12,092 nt of DNA from DATKYK01 sp034430255 (GCA_034430255.1 DAOUEU010000169.1:1-12092); one strand, 5' to 3'. Positions 1 to 6,604 are shown, counted from the first letter of the stretch. Program-made: numbers and translations. Notes: generated by a model not told the origin, from the sequence alone.

Positions 1-239
1 TCTCAAGCATTCTATTCGGAGAGGATGAGCGCTGTCAAGGCGAAGCGGTTGGTTATATGGTTCTCTCTACCCTTGGAGGAGGCAGCCAGCCTGATGGGAA
101 AGGGGTTTCACACTAACGCAACCTATCACTCAATGGAGAGGAGAGATTGCGTTTTCCATAAAGCTCCTCGAAATGATGGGGAAAAAGGCGAATGGTGACG
201 GGCCGACATGTCAGAGATGTACTGGACGGGTACACGATA
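1..239. other. Left edge, no confident gene
   Basis: No frame gives a recognisable protein. Frame 1 stays open from the edge to a stop at 196-198 and frame 3 to 114-116, but neither translation resembles a family I know. A 30-codon ORF at 173-265 contains one CxxC (PTCQRCTGR) but lacks a ribosome binding site and runs into the next promoter. Bases 141-180 read GAGATTGC, a short spacer, then GCTCCTCG and AATGATGGGG. This resembles a worn copy of the interspersed GAGATTGCTTCG...CTCCTCGCAATGA repeat common in many environmental bacterial genomes. That match is from memory and is weak. Confidence 0.3.
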
Positions 240-268
240 TTGACGATGATGAGGTGGTGAGGTAGAAT
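240..268 (+). promoter_or_regulatory. Promoter of the Trm112-like operon
   Basis: A -35 box TTGACG (240-245) and a -10 box TAGAAT (263-268) are separated by exactly 17 bp, each matching 5 of 6 consensus positions. Transcription would start near 275. A ribosome binding site AAGGAGG follows at 282-288, just before the ATG at 293. Confidence 0.65.
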
Positions 269-292
269 TCTATTCTAGGATAAGGAGGGACG

Positions 293-475
293 ATGAAACG
301 AGAGCTTATGGAGATCCTTGCCTGCCCGCTGTGTAAGGGTGACCTGAAACTTACCGTCGAGGAGGAGGATGAGAAAGAGGTAGTCAAGGGCTCGCTCTAT
401 TGCGAAAGTTGCTCGGTAACCTATCCCATAGAAGATACCATCCCAAATCTACTCCCGCCGGAGCTTCGCACCTAG
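293..475 (+). CDS. Trm112-like zinc-ribbon protein
   Basis: This 60-aa protein has the Trm112 (YcaR/UPF0434) layout. An N-terminal MKRELMEILACPLCKG carries the first CxxC (C11, C14), a charged middle follows, then a second CxxC (C37, C40) and the characteristic YPIEDTIPNLLPPE tail. Four cysteines should bind one zinc. In eukaryotes and archaea Trm112 is an activating partner of methyltransferases acting on tRNA, rRNA and release factors; in bacteria the role is poorly defined and partners are inferred. The length is normal. The ATG follows AAGGAGG with a short 4-base gap. It is the first gene of a two-gene operon, 15 bp ahead of a small membrane protein. Confidence 0.88.
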   Translation: MKRELMEILACPLCKGDLKLTVEEEDEKEVVKGSLYCESCSVTYPIEDTIPNLLPPELRT

Positions 476-490
476 ATTATAGGAGGTAAC

Positions 491-727
491 ATGCAGAAGT
501 CTCGCATAGTTGGTGTGCTGATTTGCCTGGGAACCGTTCTGGTAGGGTGTGCATTCATTGCCGGGATAGTATTGCAGCATGAGCTGGTCGTCTGGGCCAT
601 TGCGATTCCTGTCATCATTGGCTTTTTTGTGGTGCTGGCGCTGGGGTTCTGGATCGGATGGATCATGGCAGTGACCGCGATCGAGATCCCTCCGGAGGTC
701 ATCGAGGAATCAGAGTCCAGGAATTAA
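491..727 (+). CDS. Small two-helix membrane protein
   Basis: This 78-aa protein has two long hydrophobic segments, about residues 5-28 and 32-60, joined by a very short turn (LQHE). A short acidic C-terminal tail (PPEVIEESESRN) follows. It is therefore predicted to be an inner-membrane hairpin with both ends on the same side. C20 in the first segment does not form a convincing lipobox. AGGAGG lies 5 bases before the ATG and the gene starts 15 bp after the Trm112-like gene, so they are probably co-transcribed. I recognise no family and assign no function. It converges on the queD-like gene with only 2 bp between the stop codons. Confidence 0.7.
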   Translation: MQKSRIVGVLICLGTVLVGCAFIAGIVLQHELVVWAIAIPVIIGFFVVLALGFWIGWIMAVTAIEIPPEVIEESESRN

Positions 728-729
728 AC

Positions 730-1092
730 CTATTCACCCGGTATATAAGTAACGCAGGAGTCTGCAGATTCACAGACCCGGATGCTTGAGATGAGGAGTT
801 CCCTTTTCTGGAACTCCTCATGTATTTTTTTGGCGATGTTCTCGGAGGAGGGATTTATACGGTCGAAGGGTGGTACATCGTTAAGACAAACGTGGTCAAA
901 GCTTGCCAGTACCTCCCTGAGATGCCGCTTGAGCACCGTAAAATCGTAGGCTAGCCCGATGTCATCAAGTTCCTTAGCCTGCAGCGTTACTATTACCTCA
1001 AAGCGGTGCCCGTGAAGGTTCTCGCATTTCCCGTGGTAGCCTCTCAATGCGTGCGCCGCATCAAAGTGCTCCCGCACTTCTATGACGAACAC
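730..1092 (-). CDS. queD: QueD / 6-pyruvoyl-tetrahydropterin synthase family protein
   Basis: This 120-aa protein belongs to COG0720. The zinc site is formed by H14 (DAAHAL), H27 and H29, within the catalytic motif C23-E-N-L-H-G-H. DFTVLK (about 50-55) and a SADSCVTY C-terminal block also fit the family. QueD converts dihydroneopterin triphosphate to 6-carboxytetrahydropterin in queuosine synthesis. The CExxHGH form, with Glu next to the catalytic Cys, is as I recall the signature of PTPS-I/III enzymes that can also replace FolB in folate synthesis. A folate role is therefore possible given folP and folK nearby. The start is GTG, with AAGGAGG 5 bases upstream and an extended -10 promoter in front. 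Confidence 0.85.
   Translation of the reverse strand: MFVIEVREHFDAAHALRGYHGKCENLHGHRFEVIVTLQAKELDDIGLAYDFTVLKRHLREVLASFDHVCLNDVPPFDRINPSSENIAKKIHEEFQKRELLISSIRVCESADSCVTYIPGE
791..831 (+). terminator. Intrinsic terminator inside the queD-like gene
   Basis: A perfect 12-bp inverted repeat, ATGAGGAGTTCC (791-802) and GGAACTCCTCAT (810-821), has a 7-base loop CTTTTCT. It is followed by GTA and seven T (825-831). On the plus strand this is a textbook Rho-independent terminator, about 64 bases after the stop codon of the membrane-protein gene. The same bases encode EEFQKRELL of the convergent queD-like gene. On the minus strand no T-run follows the hairpin, so it should stop only rightward transcription. 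Confidence 0.85.
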
Positions 1093-1118
1093 GACATCCT
1101 CCTTCCCTATATTTACTC

Positions 1119-1127
1119 ATTATAGCA
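1119..1127 (-). promoter_or_regulatory. Extended -10 promoter of the queD-like gene
   Basis: Read on the minus strand, 1127-1119 is TGCTATAAT: a consensus TATAAT with the upstream TG of an extended -10 element. No good -35 box is visible 16-18 bp upstream, which is tolerable for this promoter type. Transcription would start near 1112, giving a leader of about 20 bases that holds the AAGGAGG site. Confidence 0.55.
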
Positions 1128-1200
1128 TAGCCCCGTAAAGAGAGGTTGTACTAGCGGGATGATATGCAGCTACATGACCTCATACCGGCGCTCTGCCTGC

Positions 1201-3000
1201 TTAAGTATTTTTACCTTCCATAGCTTCGAGTAGCTCCAGTCCAGTGGTGATTACCTCCAGATGGGTAAGGGCTTGAGGGAAATTGCCCAGTGCTTCTCCG
1301 GAAGTCGGGTCGGCCATTTCTGAAAAAAGCCCGATATGATTGCCGTAGCCAAGTAATCTTTGATACATAGCAATGGCATCTTCTAGCCTTCCCATCCGGA
1401 GCAAATCCCTCGCTAACCAGAAGGAACACGACAAGAACGCTCCCTCCGACCCGCTGTGTCCATCATCGATCTCGCTGGCTCTATATCGGCACAAAAGGCC
1501 ATTTAAGTTCAGCTCTTCAACGGTGCGTTCGATAGTGGATATTATCCGCACGTCAGAGATGGGTAAGAAGCCGTACAGAGGCATGCGGAGATTACTCGCG
1601 TCCATAGCTAATGTATCGTAGTGCTGTGTAAAAGCCCGCCGCTGTGAGTTCCAGCCCCTGGTTAGAATGTCATCCTTGATATCCCGGGCAGTTCTTCTCC
1701 ATCGCTCAAGGTTTCTCCTGTGCCCCAGCTTTTCGGCCATTTTAATTCCCCGGTTCACAGCTACCCAGCACATGAGCTTGGAGTGCACAAAATGGTATGG
1801 GCCACCCCTTACCTCCCAGATACCGCTGTCGGGTTTCTGCCACAGCTCGCACGCGTCATTAACAAAGCTCTCCAGGAGTGACCAGATGCATTGCCCGATG
1901 CGTCCACCGATGTTGAAGTAGTTGTAGGCGGTCTCTAGAACCTCACCAGGAACGTCCAGTTGAAGTTGTCGATAGGCATCATTCCCGATTCGTACCGGCT
2001 GGGAGTCTCGGTATCCCCTAAAATGATCGAGCACCTGTTCATCAACTGGTTCTATAAAATCGATTTTATGGAAAACCTGGTTTCTGGATTCACCCTTGCG
2101 GTATAAATTAAGCAGCCACTTCCTGTATCCTGAATCCTTTTCACTGTGCCATAGGCTGTGAAATGCATTAAACGTTAGCGAGGTATCTCTTAGCCATGAA
2201 AAGCGGTAGTCCCAGTTACGCTCGCCGCCGATTTCGTTGGGCAATGATGTGGTTGGAGCCGCGATAACAGCACTTGTTGGTGAGTAAACCAGCAGGCGCA
2301 GGGCCAGATAAGACCTCACAATGGCCTCTCGCCAAGTGCCCGAACAGGCCATGCCTTCAGCTTGATGTTGCCAGTATGCCGCGGTTCTCTCCAATTTACC
2401 GGCCGAGTTGTAGGCGCCGGCAGGCGCAGGTGTATCGGAGCCGTATCGCAGGATAGACTCGTTTTTTTGTCCCTGTTGAAGAGTGAATCGGCCAACAGCG
2501 CTATCTTCATGAGTGGCAAAAGGAATCGGAGAGGAGAGCGCTAGAGTATCTTCCCCTCCATTTGCGGTAACTCCGTATTTTGAGATATCTAATCGTGTCC
2601 TTCTTCGAGCGTAGTCTAGCCTCGGCTCCAAAATAATTTCTAGGGACACCTCACCTTTGGTGCACTGCGTCACACGATGGATCTCAGGGAATTGGGCCAG
2701 TCGATGCCTGGAGATTAGGTAGCAGGGCATGAAATCGGTTACAGTGGCCGTTCCTGTCGCGGTTTGGAAGATGGTCTGAAGCACATTAGTATCGGGTAGA
2801 TAGGCTTGACCGCACTTAAAAGGTGTCTGCGGCCTGATATGAAATCTCCCCCCTCTTTCATCATCCAGTATCGCGGCAAAGATGCTGGGGGAATCGAATT
2901 GGGGCAGGCAACACCAGTCGATAGAGCCGTCGATCCCCACCAGGGCTGCAGAAAGCATGTTTCCAATGATTCCATAATCGCCTATACTTTTATAACCCAT
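1201..3000 (-). CDS. Glycoside hydrolase family 15 (glucoamylase/trehalase-like)
   Basis: This protein of about 599 aa covers a full bacterial GH15 enzyme. The N-terminus (YKSIGDYGIIGNMLSAALVG, then GSIDWCCLPQFDSPSIFAAIL) is the usual beta-sandwich start. The (alpha/alpha)6 barrel follows, with GGERNWDYRFSWLRD near residue 260, GSEGAF near 520, and FSEMADPTSGEALGNFPQALTH near 560-580. Members hydrolyse terminal alpha-glucosidic bonds in maltodextrin or glycogen, or trehalose in actinobacterial relatives; the substrate cannot be read from sequence. There is no signal peptide, so it is probably cytoplasmic. I chose ATG at 3000 because homologues start with M-x-YK-IGDYG; a TTG at 3006 is also possible, and neither has a strong ribosome binding site. 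Confidence 0.9.
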   Translation of the reverse strand: MGYKSIGDYGIIGNMLSAALVGIDGSIDWCCLPQFDSPSIFAAILDDERGGRFHIRPQTPFKCGQAYLPDTNVLQTIFQTATGTATVTDFMPCYLISRHRLAQFPEIHRVTQCTKGEVSLEIILEPRLDYARRRTRLDISKYGVTANGGEDTLALSSPIPFATHEDSAVGRFTLQQGQKNESILRYGSDTPAPAGAYNSAGKLERTAAYWQHQAEGMACSGTWREAIVRSYLALRLLVYSPTSAVIAAPTTSLPNEIGGERNWDYRFSWLRDTSLTFNAFHSLWHSEKDSGYRKWLLNLYRKGESRNQVFHKIDFIEPVDEQVLDHFRGYRDSQPVRIGNDAYRQLQLDVPGEVLETAYNYFNIGGRIGQCIWSLLESFVNDACELWQKPDSGIWEVRGGPYHFVHSKLMCWVAVNRGIKMAEKLGHRRNLERWRRTARDIKDDILTRGWNSQRRAFTQHYDTLAMDASNLRMPLYGFLPISDVRIISTIERTVEELNLNGLLCRYRASEIDDGHSGSEGAFLSCSFWLARDLLRMGRLEDAIAMYQRLLGYGNHIGLFSEMADPTSGEALGNFPQALTHLEVITTGLELLEAMEGKNT

Positions 3001-3006
3001 TTTCAA

Positions 3007-3319
3007 ACTCAGGGCATCTATTATCTAGTGGATGCTGGGGAATAGACTCTTTAATATAGATTATAACTCGCGCTATTCTACCATGTCGCGGAGGCGCTCG
3101 CACACAACAGGACCGCCACTGATTGGAATAGTTCGGCGCTATACGCGCTCTGTCAGCTTTGAGGATAGCCTGAGATTTTATAAGGCGCTACTATCTTGAT
3201 ATTATGAGTTAATTGCTCCTTGAGCTTAGCTGGGGGTTCCTGGGCTATTGGTTTATTAAAATATAACCTTACAATGTTACGTCTTCGTGCTCATCGGCTT
3301 TTTAGTTAAAGAAGAGCCG
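3007..3319. other. Gene-poor stretch
   Basis: Both strands are interrupted by stops and I see no recognisable protein, RNA or repeat. A TATAAT on the minus strand (3065-3060) could be the -10 of the GH15 gene, but no matching -35 is visible. A weak imperfect inverted repeat with CGGCT/AGCCG arms lies near 3297-3320. Confidence 0.4.
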
Positions 3320-3341
3320 TTTGAATATTCGAATATTCAAA
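3320..3341. promoter_or_regulatory. 22-bp perfect palindrome, probable operator
   Basis: Two abutting GAATATTC units, flanked by TTT on the left and AAA on the right, make a perfect 22-bp palindrome. It ends 33 bp before the -10 box at 3375-3380, roughly the -67 to -46 region. AT-rich GAATATTC symmetry is typical of dimeric winged-helix regulators such as the ArsR/SmtB group. The choice of regulator is inference. Confidence 0.55.
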
Positions 3342-3371
3342 AATTTCAGCTATGGGGGTTGGTTTCAAATG

Positions 3372-3394
3372 TGGTATAATAGAAATAGGGAGGA
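3372..3394 (+). promoter_or_regulatory. Extended -10 promoter plus ribosome binding site
   Basis: TGGTATAAT (3372-3380) is a consensus extended -10 element; no good -35 is seen. Transcription would begin near 3387. A strong GGGAGGA ribosome binding site follows at 3388-3394, so the message would be almost without leader. The only in-frame codon at proper distance is ATT at 3401. Confidence 0.5.
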
Positions 3395-3472
3395 ATTAGA
3401 ATTTTTAAATCACGTCATTTTTCTCTAGCTTACGGTGAGACGATTTCTGATACCCTGGACTCCCGCCCTCTG

Positions 3473-3610
3473 ATGACCTGTGTACATCACTGGATTATTA
3501 AAGAACAGAGTGATGGTCAGGCTACAGGTATTTGCAAGAAGTGTGGTGAACAGAGGGTTTTTAGAACCTTCAGCGGGTTTGGGCCGAGAAGTGGAAAGCC
3601 GGCAACCTAA
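3473..3610 (+). CDS. Tiny HHWII/CxxC zinc-ribbon protein
   Basis: From ATG 3473 this gives 45 aa beginning MTCVHHWIIKEQ, then GICKKCGEQRVF, ending GKPAT. The C-x2-HHWII...G-x-C-x2-CG-x-x-R-x-F layout matches small zinc-ribbon proteins I associate with Chloroflexota, typically CxHHWIIE-x-GP-SkGvCk-CGevReF. Four candidate ligands are C3, H5 or H6, C21 and C24. Function is unknown. ATG 3473 has no ribosome binding site. The same frame is open back to 3389, and an ATT at 3401 sits 7 bases after GGAGG. Translation from there would give about 69 aa with an N-terminal extension (FKSRHFSLAYGE...), which fits the family's usual short leader. Confidence 0.65.
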   Translation: MTCVHHWIIKEQSDGQATGICKKCGEQRVFRTFSGFGPRSGKPAT

Positions 3611-4002
3611 TCAAATAGCATATATACTCTATAATGGCCCTTTGTTTGAAAAAATAAACGTTTCATTATCTTATTCTAGGATGCATTTTCCAAGCCTGGC
3701 AGCCCTCTTCTAGGGTGCTGAAGAGGTGACGCGGATTTCCGCAATGAAATACTAATCTCCTCTTACCCACAGCGAGTAGAACCTCAGACCCCCGGGAAGC
3801 TCCATTATGACCCTTGTTGTGTGAACACGTATCTTCTCATTAGAGCGGGTGTTTTAGGCCTATTAGAAAGCTTATCATAAACCCCAATAGTGGAGCCATC
3901 ATGCCATTGTGATATTGATTTTAGCAGCCCAGTGGGGGGAATTTATTCCAGCCTTTACTTTGTTCAACAGGCTCTTGTGAATCTGTTATAAGTGATGACC
4001 GT
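3611..4002. other. Gene-poor stretch with one hairpin
   Basis: No supportable gene is seen. A 7-bp perfect inverted repeat, CCTCTTC (3704-3710) and GAAGAGG (3720-3726) with a 9-base loop, could end the zinc-ribbon transcript. No T-run follows, so it is not a standard intrinsic terminator. A short minus-strand ORF (MELPGGLRFYSLWVRGD, near 3800-3750) has no further support. Confidence 0.35.
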
Positions 4003-4281
4003 TTACCAGCGCCGTCCCCCTCCACCTCGGCGGTCGTCGGTGCGAGCGCGCGCCTCATTAACGGTAAGCGTTCGTCCTTTCAACTCCTTGCCATTCAGTC
4101 CAGCGATCGCAGCCTCCGCTTCAGATTTGCTGGGCATCTCCACAAATCCGAATCCTCTCGATACACCGCTGTATCTGTCGGTGATGATTTTGGCGGTTGT
4201 AACCTCCCCGAACTCTGCAAAAGCCTCCTGTAATTCCCCTTCGGTGAGCTCGTGTGACAAGTTGCCTGCGTAGATATTCAC
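4003..4281 (-). CDS. RRM-domain RNA-binding protein
   Basis: This 92-aa protein is a single RNA recognition motif plus a basic tail. RNP2 is IYAGNL (3-8) and RNP1 is RGFGFVEM (42-49), with aromatic F44 and F46 in the RNA-contacting positions. ELTEGELQEAFAEFG gives the first helix and KSEAEAAIAGLNG the second. Residues 80-92 form an Arg/Gly-rich tail (RTDDRRGGGGRRW). Bacterial members of this glycine-rich RRM family, best known from cyanobacteria, are cytoplasmic and often cold-induced; targets here are unknown. The start is GTG, with AAAGGAGG 5 bases before it. Nearest upstream gene is the nitronate monooxygenase, 99 bp away, so it may have its own promoter. Confidence 0.92.
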   Translation of the reverse strand: MNIYAGNLSHELTEGELQEAFAEFGEVTTAKIITDRYSGVSRGFGFVEMPSKSEAEAAIAGLNGKELKGRTLTVNEARARTDDRRGGGGRRW

Positions 4282-4366
4282 TTTGACCTCCTTTCTACCT
4301 CTTTTTCTTTGCCATTTAATACCGAATTTTCGCCTGAGTTTACAGCTTATATGATATCGCTACCAA

Positions 4367-4381
4367 AGGACATAATGTCCT
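4367..4381. repeat. 15-bp palindrome between two minus-strand genes
   Basis: AGGACAT-A-ATGTCCT is a perfect inverted repeat with a single central base. It overlaps the last base of the nitronate monooxygenase stop codon and lies 86 bp ahead of the RRM gene. As RNA it could form only a 6-bp stem with a 3-base loop and has no T-run. A protein-binding operator for the RRM gene is the more natural reading, but nothing proves it. Confidence 0.4.
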
Positions 4382-5535
4382 CAAGGGAAAGGAGACGCAA
4401 GCCCGGAGCGTGGGCTTGTGTCAGGCGAAGTAATTTTTATAGATGCTGCCCTTTCATATTCTTCCAATAAAGCCTCTATAAGCTCCTTAACAGGGGTGAT
4501 TTTATCTGACCTATAGGCGTTGGCTCCCGCAAAAGCAAATCCTTCTTCAAGGTTTCCCTTTTTGGCATTGGTTAATGCAAGGGCAATGCAGTATGGCGCA
4601 TTTCTAAAATCACAGGCTTTCAGACACTTCCAGGGGCATTTAAAAGGCTTTTTAACTCCCGATGATACATCTTCAATAAACCTGTTTCGTATAGCTCTTC
4701 CCGGCAATCCAACGGGGCTTTCAATTATGATTATATCATCTTTTTTACATTTTACATATGCCTCCTTAAATTCTATGGAAGCATCACACTCGTGAGTTGC
4801 AACAAACCTGGTTGCCATCTGCACTCCCTGAGCACCTAGCTGGATAAATTTATGAATATCAGCCCCTGTGTATATGCCGCCTGCGGCGATTACTGGAATG
4901 CTTTTATTAAAATGCCGCTCATAGGGCTTTATAATGGAGATCACCTCCGGCAGTATCTTTTCCAGTGTATAGTCAGGGTCATCGATCTGCCACTTTTTAA
5001 ATCCGAGGTGTCCACCGGCCAGTGGGCCCTCAAGAACTACAGCATCAGGCACATGATCGTAGTTTCTTTGCCAATATCGAAATATAATTCCGGCCGCTCT
5101 TGCAGAAGATACTATAGGGATAACCTTGGTTATGGCTTTTCTCGAGCTATCCGGCGACGATGTTTCATGATACCTTAGTGGAAGCCCTGCGCCAAGAAAA
5201 ACTAAATCTGCGCCTTCATCCACTGCGGCCTGTACGAGGTCATGAGAATCTGAGAGGGCTACCATTATGTTTACACCAATAATGCCCGTTGTCATCTCCC
5301 TTGTCTTTTTTATTTCATTGCGCAAGGCTCTTGTGTTTGCTTCCTTGAAATTTGTGTTAAAATCGGGCTCAAGCATGCCAATCCCTGTTGCGGAAATGAC
5401 TCCAATACCACCCTCATTTGCAACAGCTGAGGCTAAACCTGATAAGGAAATACCAACGCCCATTCCTCCCTGAACAATGGCCAGGTTAGCTTCCAAATCA
5501 CCTATTCGCAGTTTTGGCAGCTTTGTAAAACTCAT
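4381..5535 (-). CDS. Nitronate monooxygenase-family FMN oxidoreductase
   Basis: This 384-aa TIM-barrel flavoprotein belongs to the 2-nitropropane dioxygenase / YrpB group. QGGMGVGIS (22-30) starts the FMN site, GGHLG (174-178) holds the catalytic-type H176, AAGGI (217-221) and GVQMATRF (237-244) bind the FMN phosphate. A cysteine cluster CPWKCLKACDFRNAPYC (C300, C304, C308, C316) is typical of one anaerobe-rich subgroup and might hold metal. Enzymes of this family oxidise nitronates; FabK enoyl-ACP reductases are relatives, so true substrate is uncertain. The usual family end is near ELIEALLEEYE; about 20 extra residues (SPDTSPRSGLASPFP) follow, encoded by a hairpin. The ribosome binding site is poor. 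Confidence 0.88.
   Translation of the reverse strand: MSFTKLPKLRIGDLEANLAIVQGGMGVGISLSGLASAVANEGGIGVISATGIGMLEPDFNTNFKEANTRALRNEIKKTREMTTGIIGVNIMVALSDSHDLVQAAVDEGADLVFLGAGLPLRYHETSSPDSSRKAITKVIPIVSSARAAGIIFRYWQRNYDHVPDAVVLEGPLAGGHLGFKKWQIDDPDYTLEKILPEVISIIKPYERHFNKSIPVIAAGGIYTGADIHKFIQLGAQGVQMATRFVATHECDASIEFKEAYVKCKKDDIIIIESPVGLPGRAIRNRFIEDVSSGVKKPFKCPWKCLKACDFRNAPYCIALALTNAKKGNLEEGFAFAGANAYRSDKITPVKELIEALLEEYERAASIKITSPDTSPRSGLASPFP
4394..4422 (-). terminator. Hairpin within the 3' end of the flavoprotein gene
   Basis: On the minus strand GACACAAGCCC and GGGCTTGCGTC pair over 11 positions (one G-U) around a 7-base loop. TCTCCTTTCCCTTGA follows. The pyrimidine tail is poorer in T than a standard terminator. 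The hairpin codes for the atypical tail of the upstream enzyme, suggesting a former terminator taken into the reading frame. Confidence 0.4.
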
Positions 5536-5564
5536 ATATTAAAATCCATCAATCAGATATGCTG

Positions 5565-5607
5565 TTTCGTCTCATGACCACATAGACGAAATCAGGGGTA
5601 GCCTGAT
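5565..5607. repeat. Two adjacent inverted repeats upstream of the flavoprotein gene
   Basis: TTTCGTCT (5565-5572) and AGACGAAA (5584-5591) form a perfect 8-bp inverted repeat with an 11-base gap. ATCAGG (5591-5596) and CCTGAT (5602-5607) form a second, 6-bp repeat with a 5-base gap. On the minus strand they lie 30-72 bases before the flavoprotein ATG and just after the DUF4870 relic. They may be a leader hairpin or operator, or the relic's terminator. Confidence 0.45.
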
Positions 5608-5633
5608 CCACCCTGCCCTGTGCCTTTACAGCC

Positions 5634-6009
5634 CTATCCCCGGCAGTTAAACCCGTCTCGCTCTGGCGAGCATCTCCCTGCCAGGTCACCGGCCACGGGC
5701 AGCCTGTAGCGCTTCCCCTGGCAGGCTTTCACCGTGAGAACGCTCCGCATAATAAGAAGCAAAGAGTCCCCCAGGCGATATGATAGCGGTGGACAAAACA
5801 CCCACGTGGCCGGGAATCCACTGCGAGAAGCTAAAGACAATACAAACTGCGGTCGCGACACCGAAGAAAATGATCTACTGCACGGCCTGCAAGCGGATAA
5901 ATTCGTCCTTCTGCTCTATCAGGGAGTATATCAGAGCGGTTAACCGGCCCTGCATATACTATAGCATCCCTCCGATGTCGGAATCAAGACCTGTGCCGAT
6001 CTTATTCTC
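5634..6009 (-). pseudogene. Decayed DUF4870/Tic20-like membrane protein
   Basis: Minus-strand translation reads in order: TGLDSDIGGML, stop, YMQGRLTALIYSLIEQKDEF, IRLQAVQ, stop, IIFFGVATAVCIVFSFSQWI, then after a shift of frame SLLLIMRSVLTVKACQGKRY and RLPVAGDLAGR. This follows the DUF4870 family pattern (GLLCYVLGW-TGLIF-LIEK-x-x-FVRFHAMQSI, hydrophobic segment, then KAYQGKR-KLP-GDLAE) over its whole length of about 110 residues. The in-frame TAG codons are at plus-strand 5959-5961 and 5875-5877, where the family usually has C or L and S. The frameshift lies about 5765-5800. Another stop at 6010-6012 removes the start. Such proteins are small integral-membrane proteins of unknown role; this copy cannot be functional. 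Confidence 0.72.
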
Positions 6010-6604
6010 TTAGCCCACTATCGCAATCTAATTATCCAGGGATTTACCGCATCAACCACAGTGGTCATATTAAACAGGTCTTATAAGGGTGCACCCCCTC
6101 TCCTCGATGAGCATCTTCTAACGGAGCCAGCGACTTGCTGTTGATGAGGCCATCTATGGGGAATGGGCTTGCTGGAGAATCCCGCTAACTAGGTACACAA
6201 ATGGCTATCACTTCGCTGATACGCTGTCAAATGGCGACTCTAAGTCCTGCGGTCGTGGTGGCCGGACGTGTATGCGTGCGTGATAAAATTACAAAGTTGC
6301 AGCATGAGATTATGCTGGAAAGATAAGGTGAAGCACTGTGGTACCATGATAAAGGTCTACAAAGTATAGCTGTGGCGATATGCTACATTTCGCCCGACTA
6401 GGCAAGCGTACCATCTGATGTTGATACAGCATCAGCCTTTTTGATGGGTTTCTCCTATCGGCCAGATTATAGAGCTGCAGATTACTCTTGTGAAATGGCC
6501 CGGTGCGGGAATGGTCTATAAATAATATATGGATTGTCCGCATGCAGGTTGGGTTGCCCTGAATCCGCTTGGCTGGGCTGATTAATGAGTCAGATGTGAT
6601 TCTA
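6010..6604. other. Gene-poor stretch, possible relic DNA
   Basis: All frames are broken and no translation is recognisable. Two short hairpins occur: CAGCAT (6300-6305) with ATGCTG (6312-6317), and GATGTTG-ATA-CAGCATC (6417-6433, one G-U) followed after four bases by CTTTTTG. The second could be a weak plus-strand terminator, but no plus-strand gene precedes it. With the adjacent pseudogene, this looks like decaying sequence. Confidence 0.4.

Noticed and set aside
173..265. 30-codon ORF with a CxxC (MMGKKANGDG, PTCQRCTGRV) just before the Trm112-like gene
   Set aside because: It has no ribosome binding site, begins in repeat-like sequence, ends inside a good promoter, and resembles no complete family.
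3482..3713. 77-aa plus-strand ORF from GTG 3482
   Set aside because: It is a shadow in another frame over the HHWII zinc-ribbon gene, which has the recognisable motifs.
3750..3800. Short minus-strand peptide MELPGGLRFYSLWVRGD
   Set aside because: Only 17 residues, no ribosome binding site and no extension in any frame.
6417..6440. Hairpin GATGTTG-ATA-CAGCATC followed by CTTTTTG as a plus-strand terminator
   Set aside because: The stem has a G-U pair, the T-run is short and offset, and no plus-strand gene precedes it.
6310..6543. 77-aa minus-strand ORF in the gene-poor stretch
   Set aside because: No ribosome binding site, no motif and no coding-like composition; most likely random.
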